NCBI GenBank assembly: GCA_017883205.1
Contig: JADGNZ010000001.1
Coordinates: forward strand, 124,001 to 188,000
Source of the DNA: Thermoanaerobaculia bacterium
GTDB taxonomy: Bacteria; Acidobacteriota; Thermoanaerobaculia; Gp7-AA8
Direction: 5' to 3'
Length of the DNA stretch: 64,000 nt
Under the pieces are notes generated by a model. The model worked only from the letters and a program-made list of their open reading frames with translations, searched no databases and had not been told where the DNA came from. A program made the translations under genes and the position numbers. This document shows, one piece after another, positions 9,372 through 17,416 of the stretch; within the stretch, counting starts at the first letter, position 1; every line of letters starts with the position of its first letter.

Positions 9372-10238
9372 CTACCTCACGTACTTGCCGATGATCGGCG
9401 CCAGATCCGCTTTCGCCTTCTCCGGCATCGCGGAGGGACTCGTCATGATCCCGTATTGCAACGCGGTTGCGCAGGGGCAGTTGCGTGTGCGGGTTGCGCT
9501 CGGGACGATCGCGTTGCGGAGGATCTTCTGGGCGGTCTCGGCGTTCTTCGCGAGGTAGGCGAGGACTGCGTCGACGGTGACGTCGTCGTGCGTTTCGTGC
9601 CAGCAGTCGTAGTCGGTGACGAGGGCCATGGTGGCGTAGCAGATCTCGGCTTCGCGGGCGAGCTTCGCCTCCTGCAGGTTGGTCATGCCGATCACGTCGA
9701 CACCCCAGGTGCGGTAGAGGTTCGACTCGGCGCGGGTCGAGAACTGCGGGCCTTCCATGCAGAGATAGACGCCGCCTTCGTGCACGCGCGCGCCCACCTC
9801 GCGGGCGACCTTGCCCATCGCAGCGGAGACTGCGGTGCAGATCGGATCGGCGAAACCGACGTGCGCGACGATACCGTTGCCGAAGAAGGTGTCGGGGCGA
9901 TGGCGCGTGCGGTCGATGAACTGGTGAGGGAAGACGATGTCGGTCGGCGCGTACTCGATCTTCATCGACCCAACGGCGCTGGCGGAGAGGATCGTGTGAA
10001 CCCCGAGGAGCTTGAAGCCGAAGATGTTGGCGCGGAAGTTCAATTCGCTCGGCGTCAGGCGATGGCCGCGGCCGTGACGCGAGAGGAAAGCCACGCGCAC
10101 GCCGTCGATCTCGCCGATGACGTATGCATCTGACGGATCGCCGAAGGGAGTCTCGATGCTTCGTTCGTCAAGGACGGTCAGTCCTTCCATTTGATAGAGG
10201 CCGGAGCCGCCGATGATGCCGATGGTTGCGTTCGTCAT
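9372..10238 (-). CDS. mtnP: S-methyl-5'-thioadenosine phosphorylase
   Basis: It phosphorolyses methylthioadenosine (or a related 6-oxopurine nucleoside) to free base and a ribose-1-phosphate derivative in the purine/methionine salvage route. The 288-residue protein has the N-terminal IGIIGGSGLY phosphate-binding block, RHGRGHRLTPSELNFRANI, ASAVGSMKIEY, the MEGPQFSTRAES active-site loop and GMTNLQEAKLAREAEI. These are canonical for the MTAP subgroup of the PNP/MTAP family. It lies 10 bases downstream of the oxidoreductase gene and upstream of the PfkB kinase, likely in one transcript. Distinguishing MTA from inosine/guanosine specificity needs biochemistry. Confidence 0.9.
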   Translation of the reverse strand: MTNATIGIIGGSGLYQMEGLTVLDERSIETPFGDPSDAYVIGEIDGVRVAFLSRHGRGHRLTPSELNFRANIFGFKLLGVHTILSASAVGSMKIEYAPTDIVFPHQFIDRTRHRPDTFFGNGIVAHVGFADPICTAVSAAMGKVAREVGARVHEGGVYLCMEGPQFSTRAESNLYRTWGVDVIGMTNLQEAKLAREAEICYATMALVTDYDCWHETHDDVTVDAVLAYLAKNAETAQKILRNAIVPSATRTRNCPCATALQYGIMTSPSAMPEKAKADLAPIIGKYVR

Positions 10239-10247
10239 TTGCCCTCT

Positions 10248-11195
10248 TTACCTACGCTTTGCAGCATCCTCGGGATAGAAACGCCGCATCGACTCTTCGA
10301 TCGCTTCGGCCACCCGGATGGCCAGCTCGACCGCGGCCAGGCCATCCTCGCCGCTCACGAGCGGCCGCTGGCGCGTGCGCGCACATGCGAGGAACGCTTC
10401 GAGCTCGGCGCGCAGCGGCTCCTGTTTCTTGACGACAATGTCGATCGGGACGATTGTCCTTCCGGAAAGGCCGTAGCCCTTCACTTCCTGTTCCTTCGTA
10501 TCGACCGAGATGTAGGCCTCGCGGCTGAAGAAGCGAATCTTGCGCACGCGTTCCTGCGACACGCGGCTGGCGGTCAAATTGGCGATGGCGCCGTTCTCGA
10601 GCTCGAGGCGGACGTTGGTGATGTCTACTTTGTCGGTGAGCACAGCCACGCCGACTGCGCGTACATCGACGACACGCTGCCCGAGGAGTGAGAGCACCAG
10701 GTTGAGGTCGTGGATCATCAGGTCGAGCAGGACGTCAATGTCGAGCGAGCGTCCGACGAAGACGCCGAGGCGCTGGGCTTCGACGAAACGAACCTCGTGC
10801 AGCAACGGCGCAACTGCCATGATCGCGGGGTTGTACCGCTCGACGTGGCCGACTTGCAGGATGCGGCCGCGCGATGCGGCCAGATCGATGAGGCGCTGTG
10901 CGTCTTCGACAGACGGCGTGATCGGCTTTTCCACCATCACGTCGCAGCCCGCTTCGATCAACTGGCGCGATACGTCGTAGTGCGTGATGGTCGGCGTGGC
11001 GACGACAGCGCAATCGATCTCACGTGCCAGCTCGTCGACGGACGCAAACCGTTTCAGCTTCAGGTTCTCCGACACCTCGGCGGCGATGGCATCGTCCGTC
11101 TCGACGAATCCAGCGACCTCCGCCTCCGGCATCTCGGTGAGAATGCGCGCGTGGAGCCGTCCGAGGTAGCCGGTGCCGACGACACCAACCCTCAT
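10248..11195 (-). CDS. Gfo/Idh/MocA oxidoreductase, possible GnnA
   Basis: This is a 315-residue NAD(P)-dependent oxidoreductase: N-terminal Rossmann motif VGVVGTGYLGRLHARIL, then the EKPIT motif, then the C-terminal alpha/beta domain. It starts on the ATGA overlap with the lpxA stop, so the two are translationally coupled. In Acidithiobacillus ferrooxidans and Leptospira a Gfo/Idh/MocA enzyme (GnnA) encoded beside lpxA oxidises UDP-GlcNAc at C3, preparing UDP-GlcNAc3N for an amide-linked lipid A. The partner aminotransferase GnnB is not in this window, so GnnA is an inference from position and family. Confidence 0.85.
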   Translation of the reverse strand: MRVGVVGTGYLGRLHARILTEMPEAEVAGFVETDDAIAAEVSENLKLKRFASVDELAREIDCAVVATPTITHYDVSRQLIEAGCDVMVEKPITPSVEDAQRLIDLAASRGRILQVGHVERYNPAIMAVAPLLHEVRFVEAQRLGVFVGRSLDIDVLLDLMIHDLNLVLSLLGQRVVDVRAVGVAVLTDKVDITNVRLELENGAIANLTASRVSQERVRKIRFFSREAYISVDTKEQEVKGYGLSGRTIVPIDIVVKKQEPLRAELEAFLACARTRQRPLVSGEDGLAAVELAIRVAEAIEESMRRFYPEDAAKRR

Positions 11196-11977
11196 CGGAT
11201 GATGCCTCGCTTCGACTCGCGCACGAACTCGACGAGATAGCGCGCTTCAGGAAAGAGGCCGAGCTCTTCTTCGATTTTCGCCAGCGCAGCTTCGACGTTC
11301 AGCTTCGAGCGAACGAGAATGCGATATGCGCGTTGCAGCGCATCCACGGTCTCTTTCGAAAAGCCTTTTCGCTCCAGACCGATGGTGTTGATGCCGTAGC
11401 TGCGGTTGTCGCGGCTGGCGACGGTCTTGGCGTACGGCAGGACGTCCTGCGTGATCATCGAGCCGCCGCCAATGAAGGCATGCTCGCCGACGCGGCAGAA
11501 CTGGTGGACCGCGCTGAACGCGCCGATCGTGGCGAAGTCTGCGATCTCGACGTGGCCCGCCAGCGTGGCGCTGTTGGCAAATACCGTGCTCGAGCCGACG
11601 TGGCAGTCGTGCGCGACGTGCGAATAAGCCATGAAGAAGTTGTCGGAGCCGATCGTCGTCTTGCCGCCGCCGCCGGTCGTGCCGCGATTGATGGTGACGA
11701 ACTCGCGGAAGACGTTGTCGTTGCCGATGGCGAGCTCGGTGTGCTCGCCTTTGTACTTGAGATCCTGCGGCGGACCTCCGATCGAGGCATGTCCATAAAA
11801 CTGATTGCGCTCGCCGATCTCGGTCGGACCTTCGACCCTCGTGAAGGGACCGATGACGCTACCGCTGCCGATGGTGACGTTTGCACCGATGACGGCGTAG
11901 ACGCCGACGACGACGTCTGGCGCGAGGGAAGCGTTGCTGCTGACGACTGCTGTCGAATCGATCTCCGGCATCGTCAT
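11192..11977 (-). CDS. lpxA: UDP-N-acetylglucosamine acyltransferase LpxA
   Basis: It transfers an R-3-hydroxyacyl chain from acyl-ACP to the 3-position of UDP-GlcNAc, the first step of lipid A synthesis. The 261-residue length is that of the family. The N-terminal two thirds is a hexapeptide-repeat left-handed beta-helix, with the catalytic-histidine region in AYSHVAHDCHVG. A helical C-terminal cap starts near NTIGLERKGFS. ATG 11977 overlaps the fabZ stop as ATGA; the much longer upstream ORF would run through fabZ. If the coupled oxidoreductase is GnnA, this LpxA may prefer an amino-sugar acceptor. Confidence 0.95.
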   Translation of the reverse strand: MTMPEIDSTAVVSSNASLAPDVVVGVYAVIGANVTIGSGSVIGPFTRVEGPTEIGERNQFYGHASIGGPPQDLKYKGEHTELAIGNDNVFREFVTINRGTTGGGGKTTIGSDNFFMAYSHVAHDCHVGSSTVFANSATLAGHVEIADFATIGAFSAVHQFCRVGEHAFIGGGSMITQDVLPYAKTVASRDNRSYGINTIGLERKGFSKETVDALQRAYRILVRSKLNVEAALAKIEEELGLFPEARYLVEFVRESKRGIIR

Positions 11978-12414
11978 CACTCCGGCCTGTCGATCAGAAT
12001 GCTGAACAGTTCCGCTTCGGCGACGAGCTGGCCGTCGACGGTGGCCTTGCCATGGATCTTGACCGACGTCGAGCGCCGGTGCAGGACGACGCACTCGAGT
12101 CTGAGCTGATCGCCGGGAATGACGGGCTTGCGAAAGCGCGCTTTGTCGACGCCACCGAAGAGGAAGAGCTTCTTCTCGCGGTCCGGCATCTCGCGAAGGC
12201 CGAGAATGGCGGCGCACTGCGCCATAGCCTCGACGATCAGCACGCCCGGCATCACCGGCGCGCCGGGAAAGTGGCCCTGGAAGAACTGTTCATTCGCGGA
12301 GACGTTTTTCAGGCCGACAATCCGTTTTCCGTCTTCGATCTCGAGGACGCGGTCGACCAGCAGCATCGGGTAGCGATGCGGCAGGATCTTCATGATTTCA
12401 GTGATGGTGAGCAT
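11977..12414 (-). CDS. fabZ: 3-hydroxyacyl-ACP dehydratase FabZ
   Basis: It dehydrates (3R)-hydroxyacyl-ACP in fatty-acid elongation, drawing on the same acyl pool as LpxA and LpxD. The 145-residue single hot-dog domain contains the active-site block HFPGAPVMPGVLIVEAMAQ, with the catalytic His at its start and the Glu after GVLIV. IMKILPHRYPMLLVDRV is the N-terminal family block. It sits between lpxD and lpxA in the common lpxD-fabZ-lpxA order and overlaps lpxA by ATGA. Confidence 0.96.
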   Translation of the reverse strand: MLTITEIMKILPHRYPMLLVDRVLEIEDGKRIVGLKNVSANEQFFQGHFPGAPVMPGVLIVEAMAQCAAILGLREMPDREKKLFLFGGVDKARFRKPVIPGDQLRLECVVLHRRSTSVKIHGKATVDGQLVAEAELFSILIDRPE

Positions 12415-12477
12415 GGTTACCTCGGTGGAAGGATGAATGCGGAGAGACGAATGATGAACGGTGCACGCGGTCGTTCA

Positions 12478-13503
12478 TCACTCATCGCTCGGCGTTGTTC
12501 CCGTTTGCGAATCCCGTTTGCGCCGAACAAGCCGCCGTAACATCGCCTCGCGCCTTGCAAACTCCCGGAAGGGCACCGCGGGAATGCCCATGACCTTCGT
12601 GCCGTCCGGAACGTCGTTGAGCACGGCGCTTTTTGCGGCGACCTGCACGCCGTTGCCGATTTTCAGATGTCCTGCAAATCCGGACTGGCCCGCGACGACG
12701 ACACTGTCGCCAAGCTCGGTCGATCCGGCGATTCCGACCTGGGCCACGAGCAGGCAATGGCGGCCGACTTTCACGTTGTGCGCGATCATCACGAGGTCGT
12801 CGATTTTCGTTCCGTCTCCGATGATTGTTTCGCCGAGCGCGGCGCGGTCGATCGTGGAGCCGGCGCCGATCTCGACGTCGTCGCCGATGCGCACGATGCC
12901 GATCTGCGGGATCTTGTGATGGCGTCCGCCCTGCGTCGCAAAGCCGTAACCGTCAGCGCCGATGACGACGCCGCTGTGGATGATGCAGCGTTTGCCGACC
13001 ACGGAGCGGTCGTAGATCGAGACCTGCGGGTAGACGATGGTTCCCTCGCCGATCGTCGAGCCTGACTCGATGGAGACGTTCTGGAAGATCACCACACCGT
13101 CGCCGAGAGTGACGCCGGCGCCGATCGTCGAGAACGGACCGACAGCAACGCCGTCGCCGATCGTTGCCGTCGCATCGATCGAGGCGAGTGGCGAGATTCC
13201 CTGCGGCATGGGACGGCGGTCGAAGTACCTCGCGACGACGCTGGCCATGGCAAAGTAGGGATTGGCGACGCGGATGAAGCGCTCGTCGTCGTCCTGCACG
13301 TCGCTGCTGACGAGGATGGCCGCGGCGCGCGTCGAGGTGAGCTGGGCTGCGTATTTCGGATTGGAGAGGAAGCTGAGTTGCGTTGCTCCGGCGTCCGCGA
13401 GCGGCGCGACGCCGTCGACACTCCGTCCGGGCGGACCAGCGTAACGGCCGCCGACAAACGCCACAATTTCTGAGATCGGAACGGCTGGCATCGGGGCGGG
13501 CAT
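12478..13503 (-). CDS. lpxD: UDP-3-O-acyl-glucosamine N-acyltransferase LpxD
   Basis: It adds the N-linked hydroxyacyl chain in the third step of lipid A synthesis. The protein is about 341 residues: an N-terminal uridine-binding domain ([20 protein letters not shown]), a long hexapeptide-repeat beta-helix ([20 protein letters not shown] holds the catalytic histidine region), and a short basic C-terminal tail. Starts at 13515, 13503 and 13491 are all possible; none has a good ribosome site. The gene begins within 20-30 bases of a terminator-like hairpin, so its expression may depend on read-through. Confidence 0.94.
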   Translation of the reverse strand: MPAPMPAVPISEIVAFVGGRYAGPPGRSVDGVAPLADAGATQLSFLSNPKYAAQLTSTRAAAILVSSDVQDDDERFIRVANPYFAMASVVARYFDRRPMPQGISPLASIDATATIGDGVAVGPFSTIGAGVTLGDGVVIFQNVSIESGSTIGEGTIVYPQVSIYDRSVVGKRCIIHSGVVIGADGYGFATQGGRHHKIPQIGIVRIGDDVEIGAGSTIDRAALGETIIGDGTKIDDLVMIAHNVKVGRHCLLVAQVGIAGSTELGDSVVVAGQSGFAGHLKIGNGVQVAAKSAVLNDVPDGTKVMGIPAVPFREFARREAMLRRLVRRKRDSQTGTTPSDE

Positions 13504-13521
13504 TGTATGCCGCACGAAACG

Positions 13522-13549
13522 AAAAAAGCCTCCCGGGTGGGAGGCTTTT
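13522..13549 (-). terminator. Intrinsic terminator or attenuator between ompH and lpxD
   Basis: An 11-bp stem, AAAAGCCTCCC with GGGAGGCTTTT and a four-base loop, is followed on the minus strand by a run of T. It lies after the ompH stop and immediately before lpxD, dividing the envelope gene cluster. Confidence 0.85.
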
Positions 13550-13574
13550 CGCGTGAGGCGCGTGGGTGTGGAGG

Positions 13575-14117
13575 TTACGGCTTCTTCGGAGCGGCGGGCG
13601 CCGGTGCGGCGGTGTCGGTGAAGCGCTTGATGACCGTGTCGGTGATGTCGATGGCGTCGGAAGCGTAGACAAGACCGGACTCGAACTTGTTGAAGATCGC
13701 GGCCAGGCCCATCTCTTTGCCGACGGCGTCGATGACCGGCTTGATCTTGGCCTCGAGGTCCTGAAGGGTCTTGTCGCGAGCTTCGCCGACTTCGCGGTCC
13801 GCGTCCTGTGCGAAGCGCTGGGCGGCGATCTTCTTGTCGGAGAGCTGCTTGGCCATGTCGGTCAGCTTGTCTTCGCTGAGCGTGAGCTTCTTCGTGTTGA
13901 TGTCGTTGTCGAGCTTTGCGATCTCATCGTTCATGGCCGTGGCCTTGGCGATGCGGTCGTCCTGCATCTTCTTGAGGCGTTCGTAGGCCGCCTTGCCTGG
14001 TGCCGAGCTCATGAGCACTTTGTTGACGTCGATCACGGCAATGCGAGCCGGCGCACTCTGCGCAAACATGGGCGCCGCGAGCGCTGCCACCGCGAGCGAA
14101 ACGAGAAGCTTCTTCAT
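13575..14117 (-). CDS. skp: Periplasmic OmpH/Skp family chaperone
   Basis: It binds unfolded outer-membrane proteins in the periplasm and hands them to the BAM complex. The 180-residue protein has a clear signal peptide ([20 protein letters not shown]), followed by [11 protein letters not shown], the typical first strand of OmpH. Long charged helices form the Skp tentacles, and an Ala/Pro-rich tail ends it. AAGGAG precedes ATG 14117. It follows bamA directly and ends at the terminator before lpxD, so the two belong together. Confidence 0.93.
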   Translation of the reverse strand: MKKLLVSLAVAALAAPMFAQSAPARIAVIDVNKVLMSSAPGKAAYERLKKMQDDRIAKATAMNDEIAKLDNDINTKKLTLSEDKLTDMAKQLSDKKIAAQRFAQDADREVGEARDKTLQDLEAKIKPVIDAVGKEMGLAAIFNKFESGLVYASDAIDITDTVIKRFTDTAAPAPAAPKKP

Positions 14118-14171
14118 GAAAAATCTCCTTAATTTGTTTGGGGCGTGGACGATCGCTAAATCGCCGCGCCT

Positions 14172-16670
14172 TTAGTACGTATTCCCGATGGTGAAGTTGA
14201 AGGTCTTGAACTTGTCGCCCGGTTTCGGGGCCGGATTGATGGCGTAGATGAAGCGGATGGGAAACTGGAAAACGGGCAGGAAAATGCGCAACTCCATGCC
14301 GGTCGAGTAACGCAACTTGCTCGGATCGACTTTGTCGAGGTACCCGTATGCCCAGCCGCCATCTCCGAAGAACACGAGGCGCAGCGGGTCGTTCACCTTG
14401 ATGACGTACTCGCTGTTGAAAAACACCTGTTTGTAACCGCCGGCGATCTGTGTCACCCCGTTCACTGTCTCGTTCGGGCCAAGCGTGCCGTATTCGAAGC
14501 CGCGAACCGAATACTCGCCGCCGACGAAGAAGCGCTGGCCTTTCGGGACGCAGAGCTTGCTGTTCTGTTGGAAATTGTCGTACGTCAGAAAGCAGCCCTT
14601 CCCGTAGTCGATCGGCCTGAGATAGCCGAGGTCGAGGTTGACGCTGAACGACGAGCTCTTCGAGATCTTGAAGTACTTCGTAGTCGCGAACGTCGGCCGG
14701 ATGGCGTGGATCGTGCCGCCGAGAGGACCACCTGCGAAGGACATTCCCATCGCCACGCGCGCGCCGCGCGTCGTATCAAACGGGTTGTCGCGCGAGTCAT
14801 ACGAATAGGACGGGCCGATCGACGACGAGGTGTAGGTCGCGTCGAGGATATCGGAAATCGGCACGTTGCCGTTGGCGTCAGGCAGCAAGTTCGTCTCTTC
14901 GTGAGTCTTCACATGCTCGAGTCCGTAGACGAGCGAGAGACTGTCGAAGCGATGCAGCCGGTATCCGTAGGCGATCGAGCCGCCTTTGCTTTGCTCCTGA
15001 TAGCCAACCGAGAGCGGGTAGTTGGTGTCGCGGTTGAAGAGTGAAATGCCGAGGCTGTTCGGCGTATCCATGAACCAGGGATCGGAGTAGGAGAGCGAGT
15101 AGAAGTTCTGGCGGTTGCCGCGCTGAAAGCTGACGCCGAGGTTTTCCCCTTCGCCGAGGAAGTTGCGCGTCGAAAACTGCGTCTGAACGAAGAACCCGGT
15201 CCCCTCGGAGTACCCGCCTCCGAACTGGACGTCGTTCTTCCCTTCTTCTGTTCCCTTCACGGTCACATCGACCGTTTTCTTCTCCTGGTTGACCTTGAAG
15301 TCTGGATTGTCGTTGACCTTGAAGTAGCCGAGCTGCCCAAGCTTGTAAATCGACTGCTTGAAGGTCTCCATGTCCATGATCCCTCCCTCGTCGAGGAAGA
15401 TCTCGCGGCGGAGAACCTTGTCTTTCGTGTTGTTGTTGCCCTGGAACTCCAACCGTCCGAGGCGGAACTGGTCGCCTTCGTAGACCGCGATGTGCACATC
15501 GACGACGTTGGCGTCCTTCTCGACGTACTCGGGGTTGATGTAGGAGTAGATGTAGCCGCGGGCGCGATAGATCTCATCGATCGCGTCGATGCGGTCCTGA
15601 ATGACCTTGCGGCGGATGACATCGCCCTTCTTCAGGGGGAAGTTGCCGGTGAAGGCGTCGGCCTTGAGGAGCGTGGCGCCGGTGACGCTCACCTCGCCGA
15701 GGTGATGGACCGTCCCTTCTTTGATCGGGATCGTGATGCTGACTCGCTGTTTCTTCGGTTTTCCGGTCGTGATGACCTGCGGCTCGCCGAACGCGACGCT
15801 GGTGTATCCGAAGTCCTGGTAGTAGTTCTTGATGTGCTCGAGATCTTCGTCGAGCTTGGAAGGGATGTAGAGGTTCTTCTTCCGGATCCAGGTGATGATG
15901 TTGTTTTCCTTCACCTCTTTCATCTGCCGGCGCAGGACGCGGGTGGAGAAGTGATTATTGCCGGTGAAGAAGACGCGGGCCACCGTAGCCTTGATGCCTT
16001 CGCTGACATTGAAGACGATCTTCTTCTCGCCGTCGTTCATGTCTTCCATGGTCGTGTCGACCGTGACGCCCTCGAAACCGCCCTCGGTGTAGGCCTTCTT
16101 GATCGACTCGGCGGCACGGCGGACCAGCGTCTGCTCGACGGTGTTGCCGACGTGAAGGTCGATCTTGTCCTTGTCGAGCTGTTCGTTGATCTTGGCGGTG
16201 TTCAGCTCTTTGTTGCCGCGGTACTCGACGGCGCCGATGCGCGGCCTCTCTTTGACGACCGCGCGAACGATGATGCCGCCGTTCGGCGCCGTGTCCGTTT
16301 CGAGACGGATGTCGTCGAAGAGGCCGGTCTGCCAGAGGTTGAGGAAGTTACGCTGGATCGCGACGGGATCGTAGGGGTCACCCTGATTCACGCCGAGGTA
16401 GACGCGAATCGTGTCCGTGGCCACCGTGGTGTTGCCGGACGCTTCGAAGCGCTCGATCCGCTTGCCGGTCGGTGCTCCCGGCTGGGGCGTGACCGGAGCC
16501 GGAGCGGGCGAAAGGACCGGCTCGGAAGAGATGTGTCCGGAGTCGGGACGATCGATGATCGTGCCGGGCTTCGGTTTGGCGGGAGTTTGCGGTTCGGGCG
16601 GAACGGCTTGCGCGAGAGCGCTCCCCGTAAAGATGCCCGCCGCAAGGCAGATGGCGACGATTCGATTCAT
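14172..16670 (-). CDS. bamA: Outer membrane protein assembly factor BamA
   Basis: This is the central, essential component that folds beta-barrel proteins into the outer membrane. The 832-residue protein starts at ATG 16670 with a signal peptide ending near GSALA. It has a Pro-rich linker, then POTRA repeats (about residues 60-480; motifs such as RIGAVEYRGNKELNTAKI and YKLGQLGYFKV). The C-terminal 16-strand barrel (Omp85) has the QRFFVGGEYSVRGFEYG lid-loop block with the conserved VRGF, and ends in TIGNTY. A 93-bp fragment of this gene is duplicated near 39.6 kb. Confidence 0.96.
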   Translation of the reverse strand: MNRIVAICLAAGIFTGSALAQAVPPEPQTPAKPKPGTIIDRPDSGHISSEPVLSPAPAPVTPQPGAPTGKRIERFEASGNTTVATDTIRVYLGVNQGDPYDPVAIQRNFLNLWQTGLFDDIRLETDTAPNGGIIVRAVVKERPRIGAVEYRGNKELNTAKINEQLDKDKIDLHVGNTVEQTLVRRAAESIKKAYTEGGFEGVTVDTTMEDMNDGEKKIVFNVSEGIKATVARVFFTGNNHFSTRVLRRQMKEVKENNIITWIRKKNLYIPSKLDEDLEHIKNYYQDFGYTSVAFGEPQVITTGKPKKQRVSITIPIKEGTVHHLGEVSVTGATLLKADAFTGNFPLKKGDVIRRKVIQDRIDAIDEIYRARGYIYSYINPEYVEKDANVVDVHIAVYEGDQFRLGRLEFQGNNNTKDKVLRREIFLDEGGIMDMETFKQSIYKLGQLGYFKVNDNPDFKVNQEKKTVDVTVKGTEEGKNDVQFGGGYSEGTGFFVQTQFSTRNFLGEGENLGVSFQRGNRQNFYSLSYSDPWFMDTPNSLGISLFNRDTNYPLSVGYQEQSKGGSIAYGYRLHRFDSLSLVYGLEHVKTHEETNLLPDANGNVPISDILDATYTSSSIGPSYSYDSRDNPFDTTRGARVAMGMSFAGGPLGGTIHAIRPTFATTKYFKISKSSSFSVNLDLGYLRPIDYGKGCFLTYDNFQQNSKLCVPKGQRFFVGGEYSVRGFEYGTLGPNETVNGVTQIAGGYKQVFFNSEYVIKVNDPLRLVFFGDGGWAYGYLDKVDPSKLRYSTGMELRIFLPVFQFPIRFIYAINPAPKPGDKFKTFNFTIGNTY

Positions 16671-16837
16671 AGTTATTATTTGAGGGTCGGGACCGGCTCC
16701 GACTGGCCGGACGCGTACCCGCACTTTCAACCTGTCGACCTATAGACGTGCGAACCAGGACGCAGGTTACGCGCGAGCCCACAACCGACCAATGAGGCGG
16801 CGCATTCTAGCAAACAGACGGGCCGGTGAACCGCTTT

Positions 16838-17215
16838 TCAGGCGTAGGTGGCCCGCCCTCCGCCGAATGACCAGTTTTCCTTCGTCACCTCGATCAGCGA
16901 GACCAGCACGTCGTCAGGCCGGACGCCCAGCGTTTCGAGACGTTTAGCGATGCCGGCGTAGAGGTTCTTTTTGACCTCCACGGTCCGCCCGGTATTGAGC
17001 GTGATCTCGATGACGACGATCTCGTCGGACCGGTTCACGCCCCCGTACGTGGGATGGGCAACGATTTCGTGAACATCGAGCCGATTGAGGATGTGAAAGC
17101 GGTCGTCCGGCGGAACATTCGCCTCCGCGACCAGCGCTTCATGGACCGCGCCGCTGATGGCGTGCAGCGCAGCTTCGGCGATGTTCCTGCGTACGTGGAT
17201 TTTGACGAGTGGCAT
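16838..17215 (-). CDS. Tautomerase-superfamily protein
   Basis: The 125-residue protein begins Met-Pro-Leu-Val, leaving Pro1 as the catalytic base after Met removal, as in 4-oxalocrotonate tautomerase and MIF-fold enzymes. It is about twice the length of a 4-OT monomer, with two beta-alpha-beta halves, which fits the longer 'tautomerase_3-like' or MSAD-type members. The C-terminal VSLIEVTKENWSFGGGRATY is a typical strand-plus-tail of such proteins. The physiological substrate is unknown. It stands alone and is divergent from the restriction locus. Confidence 0.85.
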   Translation of the reverse strand: MPLVKIHVRRNIAEAALHAISGAVHEALVAEANVPPDDRFHILNRLDVHEIVAHPTYGGVNRSDEIVVIEITLNTGRTVEVKKNLYAGIAKRLETLGVRPDDVLVSLIEVTKENWSFGGGRATYA

Positions 17216-17416
17216 GATGGGGACAGTCTAACTGCTGTAACGCCTCGTTTGCCTGCTTCGTGGACTCTCGCAGGCCACAGTGCGCTGAATTGTGTCCAAC
17301 CTGTAAGTCACTCCCAGACCGAAACTTACGCGAGAGTAATTCAATGGGAGCTACAATCCTCACAGGTCCGGAACAAAGGAAGATGGTCATCGGTGTCTCC
17401 TTGGCGCCATCAACCG

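Noticed and set aside
17054..17416. N-terminal extension of the restriction enzyme
   Set aside because: It runs through the tautomerase gene and its probable promoter and has no homology-like character.
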